Positions 38,723-51,013 of a DNA stretch of 64,000 nucleotides are shown piece after piece. The DNA lies in NCBI GenBank assembly GCA_002631715.1, contig MRSX01000002.1, positions 278,478-342,477 on the forward strand, written 5' to 3'. The notes beneath the pieces are model-generated. The model made no database searches. It saw only the letters and a program-made list of their open reading frames with translations, and was not told the DNA's origin. A program made the translations under genes and the position numbers. Position 1 is the first letter of the stretch; each line of letters starts with the position of its first letter. The stretch is from Candidatus Porisulfidus sp. TsSOB. Its GTDB lineage: Bacteria > Pseudomonadota > Gammaproteobacteria > Poriferisulfidales > Poriferisulfidaceae.

Positions 38723-40741
38723 ATGTCGAATCGCCTAGCCGAAGCTTCCAGTCCCTACTTGCGCCAGCATGCGGACAACCCGGTGGATTGGTATCCGTGG
38801 GACGAGGAAGCGTTGCGCGAAGCAAACGACAGCGGCCGGCCGATCCTGTTGTCGATTGGCTATGCCGCCTGCCATTGGTGCCATGTGATGGCGCATGAGT
38901 CCTTCGAGGATCCGGCAACAGCGGCGCTGATGAACCGCCTGTACGTCAACATCAAGGTGGATCGCGAAGAGCGTCCGGACTTGGACAAGCTGTACCAGAC
39001 GGCACAGATGCTGCTGACCCAGCGAGGCGGGGGCTGGCCGCTGACCCTGTTCCTCACGCCGGACAAACGCGTCCCTTTCTTCGGAGGCACCTACTTCCCG
39101 CCGGAGCCCCGCCACGGGCTGCCGGCGTTCAGCCAGATACTGGAGCGGGTCGCAGAGTGGTACGGCGAGCATGCCGAGGAGCTGGCCAAACAAAACGAAT
39201 CAGTCTGCGCTGCACTCCAACAAATCCACCAATCGCCCCAAGCGATCCCTTGGCCGGAAGGCCTTGAGGCCGACGTCATCGCAGGTTTGGCGCGATCATT
39301 CGATGCGCAGGACGGGGGATTCGGCGGCGCACCGAAATTCGCGCGGCCAACCCAATTGCAGTGGTTGCAGCAGCAGGACGATCCGCGGGCGCAACACATG
39401 GCCACACACACCTTGTCGTGCATGGCCGAGGGTGGGATTCAGGATCACGCCGGAGGCGGCTTCTATCGGTATTCGGTCGATGCGCATTGGATGATCCCCC
39501 ACTTCGAGAAAATGCTGTACGACCAGGCCCTCCTGCTGCCGCTTTACGCAGAGGCCTGGACGCGCACGGAATCCCCGCCGTTGCGGGCAGCGGCGGCTGG
39601 CATCGTTTCGTTCGTCACCCGGGAACTCCAGGACGAATCCGGCGGTTTCTACTCCAGCCTGGATGCGGACTCCGAAGGCGAGGAGGGCAAGTTTTACCTG
39701 TGGACGCCGGAGGAGGTGCAGGCGCTGATCCCGGAGGAGCATCATCCGGCCTTTGCGTTCCGGTTCGGGCTGGATCGCCCGGCGAATTTCGAAGGACGCT
39801 GGCACTTGCACGGTTTCCGGACCATGCTGGAGACTGCGGCGAACACCAAGCAGCCAGCCGAAGAACTCCAAGGCATGTTCGAGCAGGACCTGCAACGTCT
39901 GTTCGAAGCCCGCTCGGCTCGCGTTCGTCCGGGACTGGACGACAAGATGCTGACCAGCTGGAATGCCCTGATGATCCGCGGCCTGATCCTGGCTTCGTTC
40001 CGGCTGGGCGAGCCGGACTGGTTCCGCAGCGCGGCCGCCGCGTTCGACTTCGTGTGGCAACAATTGTGGGACGGCCAGCGGTTGAAGGCGAGTTTCAGCC
40101 AGGGGAAGGCGCATTTGAACGCATACTTGGACGATTACGCATTCATGCTGGAAGCGGCGCTTTTGCTGCTGCAGGGGCGTTGGAGCAACGAGAGCCTGGA
40201 ATTCGCCGAACAACTCGCCGGAGTCATCGCCGAGCAGTTTGCAGACCCCGATGGAGGCCTTTTCTTCACGTCGCACGATCACGAAGAATTACTGGTCCGC
40301 CCACGCCTTTTGGCAGACGATGTGGCTCCGTCTGGCTGCGCGGTCGCCTGCGAAGGATTGACCCGGATCGGACACCTGCTCGCACGGAGCGAATGGGTGG
40401 AGTTGGCGGAACGAACGCTGGCCAGCGCGCAGGGTGCCATTGTGCAAGCGCCCCAGGAACACGCCCGGTTCACGGAGGCCCGGCTCGTGGTGGAACAGCC
40501 TCCCGCGCAAATCATCCTGCGTGGCAACGAGCCGGAGCTGGGGCGCTGGAAGGCCGCCGCTCGGCGTGGCGACCTCAAGGTGGATTGCTACGCCATCCGT
40601 GAAGACACGGAAGATCTTCCGCCAGCGCTCCAAGATAAGCCGGCGCAGGGCGAGGCGGTGGCCTATGTCTGCATCGGCCCGACTTGCGAAGAGCCGATCC
40701 GGTCTTTTGACGCCTTCAAGGAGAGAATCCAGGTCTCGTGA
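38723..40741 (+). CDS. DUF255 thioredoxin-fold/glycosidase-like protein (YyaL family)
   Basis: The 672-residue protein belongs to the DUF255/YyaL/SPATA20 family: an N-terminal thioredoxin-like domain with C50-H-W-C53 in [15 protein letters not shown], followed by an alpha/alpha-barrel region resembling N-acylglucosamine epimerases and glycosidases (about 150-600). The family is widespread from bacteria to animals but its biochemical role is not established. The end overlaps the acyltransferase gene by 4 bases, suggesting co-expression. Confidence 0.93.
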   Translation: MSNRLAEASSPYLRQHADNPVDWYPWDEEALREANDSGRPILLSIGYAACHWCHVMAHESFEDPATAALMNRLYVNIKVDREERPDLDKLYQTAQMLLTQRGGGWPLTLFLTPDKRVPFFGGTYFPPEPRHGLPAFSQILERVAEWYGEHAEELAKQNESVCAALQQIHQSPQAIPWPEGLEADVIAGLARSFDAQDGGFGGAPKFARPTQLQWLQQQDDPRAQHMATHTLSCMAEGGIQDHAGGGFYRYSVDAHWMIPHFEKMLYDQALLLPLYAEAWTRTESPPLRAAAAGIVSFVTRELQDESGGFYSSLDADSEGEEGKFYLWTPEEVQALIPEEHHPAFAFRFGLDRPANFEGRWHLHGFRTMLETAANTKQPAEELQGMFEQDLQRLFEARSARVRPGLDDKMLTSWNALMIRGLILASFRLGEPDWFRSAAAAFDFVWQQLWDGQRLKASFSQGKAHLNAYLDDYAFMLEAALLLLQGRWSNESLEFAEQLAGVIAEQFADPDGGLFFTSHDHEELLVRPRLLADDVAPSGCAVACEGLTRIGHLLARSEWVELAERTLASAQGAIVQAPQEHARFTEARLVVEQPPAQIILRGNEPELGRWKAAARRGDLKVDCYAIREDTEDLPPALQDKPAQGEAVAYVCIGPTCEEPIRSFDAFKERIQVS

Positions 40742-41511
40742 AACTGATTCGCGGCCTGTGGAGGTTTTTTCGGCTGCTGTATCCCCTCGGATGGGGACTC
40801 GTGCATGGAAACGCGAAACATCTCCGCGCGTTGAAATCCACCCCCCCGGATCCTGAGGCGCAGCAAAAAAACCAGGAATGGTACCGGCGGGTCTTGGCCT
40901 GCTTGAATATCCGGGTGTCCGTGACCGGACAGCCTGCCGAGGCACCCTGCCTGTTGGTGTGCAACCATATCTCATGGCTGGACATCCTGGTGCTAGGCTC
41001 GGCTGTGCCGGTGGCATTTCTGAGCAAGGCGGAAGTCGCCCAATGGCCGCTGATTTCCCGCTTGTCCCGGGCGGGCGGGACGCTGTTCATTAAGCGGGGA
41101 GGCGAAGGCGCAGCGCGGCGCAGCATCGAGGGAATCCGAAAAGCATTCAAACGACAGCAAAGCGTTGCAGTCTTTCCCGAAGGAACAACAGGGAAAGGTC
41201 ACACCGTACTTCCGTTCCATCCACGCCTTTTTGCGGCAGCGATTGAAAGCGGAGTACAGGTACAGCCGGTTGCGTTGCGTTATCCACATCCGGAGGGCGT
41301 TCACCCCAAGGTGCCCTATGTGGATCAGCAAACATTGGCAGTCAGCATCTTGGAAATTCTCGGATGCCCAGCCATCCAGGCGGAAGTACATATCGGCCCG
41401 GCAATCAACCCGGACGGCTTGGACCGCCGGCATCTGGCGGATCGGGCGCGGGAATTCGTGGTTGGGATCGTCGAAGGAAACCCTGACGCTTCAGAATCGG
41501 AAAACAAATAA
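40738..41511 (+). CDS. plsC: 1-acyl-sn-glycerol-3-phosphate acyltransferase
   Basis: The 257-residue membrane-associated enzyme acylates lysophosphatidate to phosphatidate. The catalytic HxxxxD motif is H77-D82 (CNHISWLD), and the substrate motif FPEGTTGKG follows near residue 145. The start is GTG in the overlap with the DUF255 gene. The family includes ornithine-lipid and other lysophospholipid acyltransferases, so the exact substrate is inferred. A weak hairpin CCTCAT/ATGAGG at 41516-41531 follows the stop but lacks a T-run. Confidence 0.88.
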   Translation: MKLIRGLWRFFRLLYPLGWGLVHGNAKHLRALKSTPPDPEAQQKNQEWYRRVLACLNIRVSVTGQPAEAPCLLVCNHISWLDILVLGSAVPVAFLSKAEVAQWPLISRLSRAGGTLFIKRGGEGAARRSIEGIRKAFKRQQSVAVFPEGTTGKGHTVLPFHPRLFAAAIESGVQVQPVALRYPHPEGVHPKVPYVDQQTLAVSILEILGCPAIQAEVHIGPAINPDGLDRRHLADRAREFVVGIVEGNPDASESENK

Positions 41512-41562
41512 CGGCCCTCATGGTTATGAGGACGATACCCCGGGGAAGGTCCCGGCAGGGTG

Positions 41563-41829
41563 TTAGGCGCTGAGGCTCTTGATTCGCGCGTTGAGGCGAC
41601 TTTTCTGGCGAGCTGCCTTGTTGCGGTGGATCAACCCGCGGGTCACCGCGCTGTCGATCACGGGGATGGCTTCTTGGAAGGATTTCAGAGCCTGTTCGCG
41701 GTCGCCTTCCTCGATCAACTTGACGACATTCTTGACAAAGGTGCGATAGCGCGACGCCAGTGCCACATTGGAGGCACGATTAGAATCCGCCTGACGGGCG
41801 CGCTTTCGGGCTTGGGCTGAATTAGCCAT
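41563..41829 (-). CDS. rpsT: 30S ribosomal protein S20
   Basis: S20 binds 16S rRNA early in 30S assembly. The 88-residue basic protein begins with the family sequence ANSAQARKRARQA and ends with the usual KSRLNARIKSL. The start is certain from the N-terminal conservation, yet no Shine-Dalgarno sequence precedes it: upstream on the minus strand is TATAATGCGCCGCCT directly before the ATG. It is transcribed alone. Confidence 0.97.
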   Translation of the reverse strand: MANSAQARKRARQADSNRASNVALASRYRTFVKNVVKLIEEGDREQALKSFQEAIPVIDSAVTRGLIHRNKAARQKSRLNARIKSLSA

Positions 41830-41838
41830 AGGCGGCGC

Positions 41839-41844
41839 ATTATA
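41839..41844 (-). promoter_or_regulatory. rpsT -10 element with GC-rich discriminator
   Basis: A perfect TATAAT is followed by GCGCCGCCT and then the rpsT ATG, 9 bases from the hexamer. Transcription would start 1-3 bases before the ATG. A GC-rich discriminator of this type is characteristic of promoters under stringent (ppGpp) control. No clear -35 is visible. Confidence 0.55.
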
Positions 41845-41896
41845 TATGAAGTGAAGAAAAATTCTTTATTTCAGGCCTTGAAAGACTAACTTCCGA

Positions 41897-43093
41897 TCAT
41901 ATGCCGCTTTCCGGGAACGCCTCCCCGGTTCGTAGCCATCTGGGTCCATCTAGGCACCCATCCGCCTGATGGATGAAGAATCTCCGCACTGCCCTATATC
42001 GGCCAGTCAATTCCATCGCCAAGTCTCCCGCTTGCCTGAAGCCCTGCCATCCGCTGCCGAAGCCTAGGCGGAATCCTTCAAGCAGATACTGAGTCGCCCT
42101 GACCGGGCCTTTGCGTCGGCGCTCATATGCGCGCAAGGCACGCAGGCCGAGCGAATGAATGGCAATTTCCTCCTGCAAAACAGCCGCATCCATCAGTCCC
42201 AGGTTTTGGCCCAGTCCAGCCAGAGGATGCACCACATGCGCCGCATCGCCGACCAACACGATGCCATCCGCACACCAGTGCGGTGCGCAACCGCGGCCCA
42301 ACGGGAACTTTACGCGTGGCCCGCGGAGATGCATCGCGCCCAAACGCCCTCCTACAGCCTCCGTCAGTTGGGTTTCAAATTCGTCCGAGTCCAAGTCCAT
42401 TAACGCTTCGGCTTGGGTTGTTGACCAGACCAGCGAATAATGGCGATTGAATAACGGCAACAAGGCAGCTGGACCATCCACAGTAAATCGCTGCCACGCT
42501 GTCGGTTCGCCTGGCAGTTCAGTTTCGATTTCCGCAACGATGGCCTGCTCACGGTATGGTCGGTAATCCCACTCAAACCCAGCCAGTGACCGGGTATTCG
42601 AATCCGCACCGTCCGCCGCCACAACCAAGCGGGTGTCCAGCTGTGTACCGGATTCCAGATTCAAAGTGACGCCGGACGAATAATGCTCAAGCCGGACAAC
42701 TGAGTCTGGGCAGTGAAGTGTCACGCCGGCATCCTGCAGAGCCTGGTGCAGTGCCCGGACCAGCACCGTGTTTTCTACGATGTGCCCAAGCTGCGGCTTG
42801 TTGATGTCGGATGCCAGAAACTCGACCCCGTCATGATCGGGCTCTCCCCAAACCTGCATCCGAGTCCAAGGCTGGACACGATTTAGGTCTAGGTTTTCCC
42901 ATGCCCCGCAGGCGCGCAGAATCGCCTCGGATGCCGGAGTCAGCGCCAGCACCCGGATTTCGGGGTCTGACCCCGGTTCTTTCGGTGGAAGTTCCCGCTG
43001 TTCGACCAGTTCGACCTGAAACCCGGATCGCGCCAGCAATGCGGCGGTGGTCAAACCGACCGCGCCTCCGCCGATCACCACCACATCAGGCAT
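41897..43093 (-). CDS. ubiI: UbiH/UbiF/VisC-family FAD monooxygenase, probably UbiI
   Basis: The 398-residue flavoprotein has the N-terminal FAD motif VVIGGGAVGLTTAALLARSG (residues 4-23) and a second FAD motif, GDAAHVVHPLAGLGQNLGL, near residue 280. This class hydroxylates the ubiquinone ring. Its position just downstream of ubiH matches the pepP-ubiH-visC arrangement of relatives, where the third gene is UbiI (C5 hydroxylation). UbiF-like or UbiM-like specificity cannot be excluded from sequence. It overlaps ubiH by 8 bases. Confidence 0.82.
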   Translation of the reverse strand: MPDVVVIGGGAVGLTTAALLARSGFQVELVEQRELPPKEPGSDPEIRVLALTPASEAILRACGAWENLDLNRVQPWTRMQVWGEPDHDGVEFLASDINKPQLGHIVENTVLVRALHQALQDAGVTLHCPDSVVRLEHYSSGVTLNLESGTQLDTRLVVAADGADSNTRSLAGFEWDYRPYREQAIVAEIETELPGEPTAWQRFTVDGPAALLPLFNRHYSLVWSTTQAEALMDLDSDEFETQLTEAVGGRLGAMHLRGPRVKFPLGRGCAPHWCADGIVLVGDAAHVVHPLAGLGQNLGLMDAAVLQEEIAIHSLGLRALRAYERRRKGPVRATQYLLEGFRLGFGSGWQGFRQAGDLAMELTGRYRAVRRFFIHQADGCLDGPRWLRTGEAFPESGI

Positions 43094-44321
43094 GAGTCTG
43101 CTCTTCCTTCATTTTCAAGGCCAAGTCAGCCTGCGGAAGGTCTGCACCCATTCCGAAGCGGATCAGCCGGGTCCGGCATTGCGGCATGCCTTCCAAAGCA
43201 AACAAACTGGCGGCACGCGCACCGCGGATCAAGGGATTCTGTATCACGAACCCACGGGCGAGAAAGTCCGTGAATCCGGCGACTCTCTGTGCGTCCGTGT
43301 CACGCGAGCAAGCGTATCCTTCGAGCAATTCAGGGTCACCCGGGTCGGTTCCTTCCTGTTTAGCATCCCGAAGTTCTTGGGCGAGCCATGCAGCATCCCG
43401 CACGACCAAATTGAATCCCTGTGCCGCCACGGGGTGGAAGCCGTAGGCCGCATCCCCGATCAGGACGCTGCGAGTGCCGACTCTCTGACGGACCCGCCGA
43501 AACGTCAAATCATAAAAATTTCGTGGCCCCGCATCGACGACTTGGCCGGCGCGTGACCCCAGCACCTGCTGCAGTTCGCGGCAGAATCTGGAATCCGACC
43601 AGGTCCGGGCTTGCCGGACGCCGTCGCGAGACAACGCCCAAACCAGAGCTCGCCGGCCTGACGGGTGTGGCAGCAGGGCCAGAGGGCCGGTGTCGGTGAA
43701 ACGCTCGTACGCCCACCCTTTCGCCTCCTGATCCATTTCGACTTCCGCCACCACGGCACTTTGATCGTAATCCACTTCTTCCGCGTGCAGCCCCAAGGCA
43801 TCGCGCAGGGCCGACCGCGCTCCATCCGCAGCAATCAGGAGACGCGCGGACATGGTCTGCGGGACGGCATCCTTCCTGGTCTTCAATTCAATACCAGTCT
43901 CCTGGGGCTGTACCTGTTCGACGGAGGTCTGAGTCAAGATTTCACAGTTCGGCGAGTCGTCGACTGCCTTGCGCAGGATTCCGGCCAGGGCTCCCGCAGG
44001 TACGACATAGCCCAGAGCCGGCAGTTGTTCGTCTTCGGCATGCAGGCGGGTCGATCCGAAAGCGCCGCGTTGGGAGACGTCGATGTGCGACACCGGTGCG
44101 CATTCGGACGAGAGTGCATCCCATGCCCCGACCGAATCAAGGATGCGCCGGGTGCTTTCGGATAAGGCAAGGCTGCGCGGGTCGGCCAGGGCCGAGAGCC
44201 CGTCGCTGCGCTCCAACACCGTAATTCTCCAGCCGGAAGAACCCAGCAGAACGGCCTGCACCAGGCCGGCCAGCCCGCCGCCGGCAATAATCAGGTCCGG
44301 GTTCGTTTCGGTTTCGCTCAC
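43086..44321 (-). CDS. ubiH: 2-octaprenyl-6-methoxyphenol hydroxylase
   Basis: UbiH hydroxylates C1 of the ubiquinone ring precursor. The 411-residue FAD monooxygenase has LIIAGGGLAGLVQAVLL near the N-terminus, DGARS near residue 160 and LIGDAAYGFHPVAAQGFNL near residue 285; the FHPVAAQG form is typical of UbiH. I chose the GTG at 44321 because it overlaps the pepP stop (GTGA); longer frames run inside pepP. It forms a coupled pair with the UbiI-like gene. Confidence 0.9.
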   Translation of the reverse strand: MSETETNPDLIIAGGGLAGLVQAVLLGSSGWRITVLERSDGLSALADPRSLALSESTRRILDSVGAWDALSSECAPVSHIDVSQRGAFGSTRLHAEDEQLPALGYVVPAGALAGILRKAVDDSPNCEILTQTSVEQVQPQETGIELKTRKDAVPQTMSARLLIAADGARSALRDALGLHAEEVDYDQSAVVAEVEMDQEAKGWAYERFTDTGPLALLPHPSGRRALVWALSRDGVRQARTWSDSRFCRELQQVLGSRAGQVVDAGPRNFYDLTFRRVRQRVGTRSVLIGDAAYGFHPVAAQGFNLVVRDAAWLAQELRDAKQEGTDPGDPELLEGYACSRDTDAQRVAGFTDFLARGFVIQNPLIRGARAASLFALEGMPQCRTRLIRFGMGADLPQADLALKMKEEQTHA

Positions 44322-45630
44322 TGTGCCGCTGCCCCCACGAGGCGGCAGATGTCGTCCGGATCGGAAGGCAGGCCTGCGCTGAGCACGTCCGGCCCCTTGC
44401 GGGTCACCGCCACGTCGTCCTCGATCCGCACCCCGATGCCGCGAAATCGTCTCGGCACTCCTCTGAGGCCCGGCGTGAAGTAAAGCCCAGGCTCTACCGT
44501 CGTCACCATGCCGGGTTCCAGCCCTCGCCACTTCCCGTTGACGCGGTACTCCCCGACGTCGTGCACATCCATGCCTAGCCAATGAGAGGTCCCATGCATG
44601 AAAAAGGGCTTATATGCCTCCTTCTTCCACAGAGTCTGCCATCGCCCTTTCAGTATTCCCAGATGCACCAAGCCCCGGGTCAGGACGCGGCTTGCCGCGC
44701 GGTGGAGGTCGTCCCAGGTGTTCCCGGGAACGCACCGGCGAATGGCCGCCTGCTGCGCTTCCAGGACCAGCTCGTAAATTTCCCGTTGTGCGGGCGTGAA
44801 CTGACCACTCACCGGCCAAGTGCGGGTGATGTCGCTGGCATAACCGGCCAACATGCCCCCGCTATCGATCAAGACCAAGTCGCCTTCCTTGGTTTGGCGG
44901 GAGTTCTCGGAATAATGAAGCGTGCAGGCATTGTGGCCTGAAGCCACAATGCTGGAATAAGCGAAACGCATGTCGTGGCGCTGGGTTTCATACACCAGTT
45001 CGGCTTCCAGTTCGTACTCGTAGCATCCCGGCTTCGCCGTGCCCATGGCGCGGCAGTGGGCACCGGTCACGATGGCGGAAGCCTTGCGCATCAGCGCGAT
45101 CTCGCTGCGGCTCTTGAACAGGCGCATCTCATGCAGGTCCCGGTCGAGCAACCGGCATTCCTCCGGTGGATTGTGGCCCGTCCGGCTGCGGAGACGCATC
45201 TGGTCGATCCAGCGGGCAACCCGCCCGTCGAAGTCTCCGTCCTGTCCCAGCGCGTAGCACAGGGTCTGTCGTTCCCGGAGCAGCGTCAGGACCATGTCGT
45301 TCAGCTTCTCGATGGGGTAAGCCGTATCCGCCCCGTAGTGCTCGCAGGCCCCCTCCAGGCCGGCAAGCGCGCCTTCCCATTGCTCGACGGCCGGGTTGCG
45401 CGGCTTGCAGAACATCACGAATTCGCCGTTCGGGTGTCCGGGAAGCAGCATCGCGACGGCATCCGGCTCCGGGAACCCGGTCAGGTATAGAAAGTCGCTA
45501 TCCTGCCGGTACGGCCAGTGGACATCGCGACTTTGTACGCGGGCGGGGGCCGCGGGGATCAAGGCCACCGCATCGGGGCCGATCCGGCGCATGAGCCTCT
45601 TTCGCCGCCGCGCATATTCAGTTTGCGAGA

Positions 45631-45634
<4 letters not shown>
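44318..45634 (-). CDS. pepP: Xaa-Pro aminopeptidase (M24B)
   Basis: PepP removes N-terminal residues preceding proline. The 438-residue protein has an N-terminal creatinase-like domain and a C-terminal pita-bread metallopeptidase domain with LIDSGGMLAGYASDITRTWP (about 256-275, metal-binding aspartates), the HGTSHWLGMDVHDVG histidine region, and metal-binding glutamates in TTVEPGLY and GIGVRIEDD. I chose the ATG at 45634 because it overlaps the proB stop (ATGA). Confidence 0.95.
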
Positions 45635-47839
<2,205 letters not shown>

Positions 47840-47846
47840 TCAGGAA

Positions 47847-47870
47847 TTCCGGCACTTGGACGTGCCGGAA
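47847..47870 (-). other. Perfect 9-bp hairpin downstream of rpmA
   Basis: TTCCGGCAC and GTGCCGGAA form a 9-bp stem with a 6-base loop, 17 bases after the rpmA stop codon. The following bases are not a T-run, so it may instead stabilise the rplU-rpmA mRNA 3' end or assist the terminator 20 bases further on. Confidence 0.5.
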
Positions 47871-47886
47871 AGCCAAGCCGGATGGA

Positions 47887-48147
47887 TTATCCGGCCGGAT
47901 TGACCGATACGTACGTACGACTTTCGCGCCCGCGGGAGCGGAATTCCACGATTCCGTCCACCTTGGCGAACAGGGTGTGGTCGCGGCCACAGCCGACGAA
48001 AGACCCGGGCCGGTAACGAGTGCCACGCTGACGCACCAGGATGGTTCCGGCGCTAACCTGCTGGCCGCCGAAGCGCTTTACGCCAAGCCGCTTGGACTCG
48101 GAATCACGTCCGTTCCTGGAACTGCCGCCTGATTTCTTGTGTGCCAT
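47887..48147 (-). CDS. rpmA: 50S ribosomal protein L27
   Basis: L27 reaches the peptidyl-transferase centre with its N-terminal tail. The 86-residue protein begins [20 protein letters not shown], the exact family N-terminus (no cleaved extension as in Firmicutes), and contains the QRGTRYRPG and GRDHTLFA motifs. It lies 7 bases after rplU. Confidence 0.98.
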   Translation of the reverse strand: MAHKKSGGSSRNGRDSESKRLGVKRFGGQQVSAGTILVRQRGTRYRPGSFVGCGRDHTLFAKVDGIVEFRSRGRESRTYVSVNPAG

Positions 48148-48154
48148 CGTCGCC

Positions 48155-48466
48155 TCACACCTGGATGTCTTTAATTTCGAGTTCGGTCCAGTGCTGCCGG
48201 TGCCCGGTGCGGGTCCGGGAGTTCTTTCGCCGCCGGAATTTGACCACCTCGATCTTCGGCGCACGGCCGTGGCTGGTCACTTGAGCGGCGACACGCCCCC
48301 CTTCCACATGCGGCGTGCCGATATGGGTTTTTTTCTTGTCTGCTACCAGCAGCACGCGGTCGAATTCGACCTTGTCGCCAGGCTCGCCCGCAAGCCGCTC
48401 TACCCGGATGATATCACCGGGCTGGACACGGTATTGCTTGCCGCCGGTTTCGATGACTGCGTACAT
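48155..48466 (-). CDS. rplU: 50S ribosomal protein L21
   Basis: L21 binds 23S rRNA. The 103-residue protein begins [18 protein letters not shown] and has the [17 protein letters not shown]-terminal motif. It is the first gene of rplU-rpmA. The leader of about 23 bases (from the promoter at 48496-48524) lacks an obvious Shine-Dalgarno sequence. Confidence 0.97.
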   Translation of the reverse strand: MYAVIETGGKQYRVQPGDIIRVERLAGEPGDKVEFDRVLLVADKKKTHIGTPHVEGGRVAAQVTSHGRAPKIEVVKFRRRKNSRTRTGHRQHWTELEIKDIQV

Positions 48467-48495
48467 GAGAAGGATTGAACCGTCAGGGGGCGCGT

Positions 48496-48524
48496 ATTCT
48501 AGCCAAATCCCGACGGTCTGGCAA
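48496..48524 (-). promoter_or_regulatory. rplU-rpmA promoter
   Basis: On the minus strand TTGCCA (48524-48519) and TAGAAT (48501-48496) are separated by exactly 17 bases; each differs from consensus at one position. The discriminator ACGCGCC is GC-rich, as in promoters under stringent control. Transcription should start near 48489. Confidence 0.75.
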
Positions 48525-48559
48525 ACAACCGATCGCCTGAAATTGCCGCCCCAAGCAAG

Positions 48560-48565
48560 TAAAAT
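48560..48565 (+). promoter_or_regulatory. -10 element 6 bases before dapF (leaderless candidate)
   Basis: The sequence reads TAAAAT-GCACCG-ATG with no Shine-Dalgarno sequence. The same TAAAATGC.CCG string occurs before moaD (18692-18703), and TATAATGCGCCG before rpsT, which suggests a shared promoter type with a GC-rich discriminator. Confidence 0.45.
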
Positions 48566-48571
48566 GCACCG

Positions 48572-49402
48572 ATGCGGCTAGATTTCACCAAAATGCACAG
48601 TCTGGGCAACGACTTCGTCGTCCTGGATGCCTGGGATCGTGAGGTTTCCCTGACGGTAGCCCAATTGCGAAGACTCGCGGACCGCCGCGTCGGGATCGGC
48701 TGCGATCAGGTGTTGTTCTTGGACCCGGACCCGGACCCCGACATCCACTTCTCCTACCGGATCTACAATGCCGACGGCCAGTCAGTGGAGCAATGCGGCA
48801 ATGGCGCACGCTGCCTGGGTCGTTATGCCGCCGACCGGAAGTATGCAGATGCCTCGAACCAGCGCGCGCGCGCACCTTCGGGAGAAGTCATTCTGCAACT
48901 GCATGACGACGATTCGGTGAGCGTCAATATGGGCGTTCCGAGGCTGGAACCGGACGAAATTCCCTTTTCGAATCGAGGTCGCCACCCCTCTTATATCCTG
49001 GAAGTGGGCGGGAAAGAACATTCGATTGCCGCAGTTTCCATGGGCAATCCTCACGCAGTGTTGACCGTCGACGCAATCGGCAGTGCACCGGTGAACATTC
49101 TGGGGCCCCGGATCGAGACCCATCCGAGATTCCCCCGGCATGCCAATGTGGGCTTCATGGAAATCTCCACCCCTCGGCACATCCGGCTGCGGGTATGGGA
49201 ACGCGGGGTTGGCGAGACTCCGGGTTGCGGTACCGGGGCTTGCGCGGCAGTGGTCGCGGGCCGGCTGGCGGGAGAACTCCAGGAGGATGTTGTAGTGTCG
49301 CTTCCCGGCGGAGACCTTCAGGTGCACTGGGAAGGCGAGGGTCAGCCAGTGGTGTTGCGGGGTAGTGCGGAGTATGCCTATACTGGTTCCGTGGAATTAT
49401 GA
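48572..49402 (+). CDS. dapF: Diaminopimelate epimerase
   Basis: DapF converts LL- to meso-diaminopimelate for lysine and peptidoglycan. The 276-residue protein has both catalytic cysteines, C75 (EQCGNGARC) and C219 (GCGTGAC). The N-terminus FTKMHSLGNDF is typical. It overlaps the DUF484 gene by 4 bases; dapF-DUF484-xerC is a classical gammaproteobacterial cluster. Confidence 0.97.
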   Translation: MRLDFTKMHSLGNDFVVLDAWDREVSLTVAQLRRLADRRVGIGCDQVLFLDPDPDPDIHFSYRIYNADGQSVEQCGNGARCLGRYAADRKYADASNQRARAPSGEVILQLHDDDSVSVNMGVPRLEPDEIPFSNRGRHPSYILEVGGKEHSIAAVSMGNPHAVLTVDAIGSAPVNILGPRIETHPRFPRHANVGFMEISTPRHIRLRVWERGVGETPGCGTGACAAVVAGRLAGELQEDVVVSLPGGDLQVHWEGEGQPVVLRGSAEYAYTGSVEL

Positions 49403-50082
49403 GCCCGAAGTCCGAATCTGCGCCACGCGAGCTGTCCGCGGCACAGGTTCAGGCTTGGCTTAAAAAACACCCTAATTTCCTAGCCGGCCGGCCGGAACTG
49501 CTGGAGCAAATGCAATTGCCGCAGGATTCGGACGGAACCATCTCGTTTCAGGCGTATCAGACCCGCCGGCTGCGAGAACACAATGCACATCTGGAAGCCA
49601 TGTTCCAGATGGCCAGCCGCAATCAGAAGTTGATTGACCACGCCCTGATTCTGGCGGCGGAAAGCCTGCAAGATCGCCCAAGCTCCCTAGGGGCCGCGAT
49701 TCAGGCACAGGAAAAGCGCCTGCTTCGCCATTTCCCGAATGCCGGTTGGGCGATCCGGCTGCGACCGGAAATTCCACGCGTCGCCGCCAAATACAAGATT
49801 CCCGAACACCCGCCCCTGATTCGCGCGATCATGACCGTTTTCCGGAAGGGTCCACAGATCCTGACGGATCGCGAGACCGTACTGATGCTGTGGCCGAAAT
49901 CAAGCGCAGATTCGGACACCTTGGTCATTGCGCCCCTGAAGCGGAGACGGCGCTTCGGCATACTTTGCCGGGAACTGCCGCCGGGTATCGACCGTGAAGG
50001 CGATACCACTCTGCTCCTGCACGTGGCCGATCTCACGGCAGCCTTGATCGACCGATTCTGCGAGCCTCGGAAGTCTCCATGA
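49399..50082 (+). CDS. DUF484 family protein
   Basis: The 227-residue protein matches DUF484: an N-terminal helical segment with WLKKHPNFLAGRPELLEQMQ (about residues 18-37), a Q-R-rich coiled segment RLREHNAHLEAMF, and a GAF-like C-terminal half. Its function is unknown, but it is almost always found between dapF and xerC. It overlaps both neighbours by 4 bases. Confidence 0.92.
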   Translation: MSPKSESAPRELSAAQVQAWLKKHPNFLAGRPELLEQMQLPQDSDGTISFQAYQTRRLREHNAHLEAMFQMASRNQKLIDHALILAAESLQDRPSSLGAAIQAQEKRLLRHFPNAGWAIRLRPEIPRVAAKYKIPEHPPLIRAIMTVFRKGPQILTDRETVLMLWPKSSADSDTLVIAPLKRRRRFGILCRELPPGIDREGDTTLLLHVADLTAALIDRFCEPRKSP

Positions 50083-50987
50083 GTGAGTTGTCAGAAGACA
50101 CGAAAAAGTGGCTGGAGGAATTCCAGGCCAAACTGCGTTGGGAACGCAATTACTCGGTACATACCGTCGCTGGCTACACCAGCGATATCCGGCAGTTCAT
50201 CCGCTGGCTCGACGAACAATCAGTCGATCTTGCCGAGGCGCATGAAAGCGACGTTCAGCGTTATGCCGCGCATTTGTTCCGGCAGGGGCGGTCCCCGCGG
50301 TCGATCCAGCGCGTCCTGTCGGCGTTGCGCGGGTTCTACGACCATCTGGTGGCGACCCAGCGTCGGGAAGACAATCCGGCGAGCGGGGTTCGCGCCCCTC
50401 GGCAGCCCCGAACGCTTCCTAAGGTGTTGGATGTTGATGCTGTGATGCGCCTGCTGGATTCGGCACCGAATGGCCCACTGGGATACCGTGATCTGGCCAT
50501 GTTCGAGCTCCTGTATTCCAGTGGCATGCGCCTGTCCGAACTGGTGGGGCTGAATTGCAATGACCTGGATATGGCGGCAGGGGAAGTTTTGGTTCTCGGG
50601 AAAGGTCGAGTGGAGAGAAAGCTTCCGGTCGGGCGCATGGCGCTGAAAGCTTTGCGCGGCTGGCTTGATGTGCGTGTGAAGATGGCGCATCCCGAGGAGA
50701 CCGCGTTGTTTGTGGGTCAACGGGGGCGGCGTTTATCGGCCCGTAACGTACAGATGCGTCTGCGCCAGTTTGGCTGTGCTTCAGGAAGTGATCAGGCGCT
50801 GCATCCCCACCTGTTCCGCCATTCTTTCGCCAGTCATCTGCTGGAATCATCCGGCGACCTGCGCGCCGTGCAGGAATTGCTGGGGCACCGCCGCATCAGC
50901 ACTACGCAGATTTACACACACCTCGATTATCAGCACCTAGCCCAGACCTACGATTCCGCACATCCGCGAGCACGGCGGCGGGATTAG
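50079..50987 (+). CDS. xerC: Tyrosine recombinase XerC
   Basis: XerC resolves chromosome dimers at dif together with XerD. The 302-residue protein has the N-terminal SAM-like domain (about 5-95) and the catalytic domain with R151, K175, H244, R247, H270 and nucleophile Y279 all present. Its position after dapF-DUF484 identifies it as the housekeeping XerC rather than an element integrase. Confidence 0.96.
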   Translation: MSELSEDTKKWLEEFQAKLRWERNYSVHTVAGYTSDIRQFIRWLDEQSVDLAEAHESDVQRYAAHLFRQGRSPRSIQRVLSALRGFYDHLVATQRREDNPASGVRAPRQPRTLPKVLDVDAVMRLLDSAPNGPLGYRDLAMFELLYSSGMRLSELVGLNCNDLDMAAGEVLVLGKGRVERKLPVGRMALKALRGWLDVRVKMAHPEETALFVGQRGRRLSARNVQMRLRQFGCASGSDQALHPHLFRHSFASHLLESSGDLRAVQELLGHRRISTTQIYTHLDYQHLAQTYDSAHPRARRRD

Positions 50988-51013
50988 CTTCTAATTTCCG
51001 GCAAAATATACGG

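Noticed and set aside
41516-41531. Hairpin CCTCAT/ATGAGG after plsC as a bidirectional terminator
   Set aside because: The stem is only 6 bp and no adequate T-run follows in either direction.
50079-50987. Tyrosine recombinase as evidence for a mobile element
   Set aside because: Its location after dapF and the DUF484 gene and its full length identify it as housekeeping XerC.
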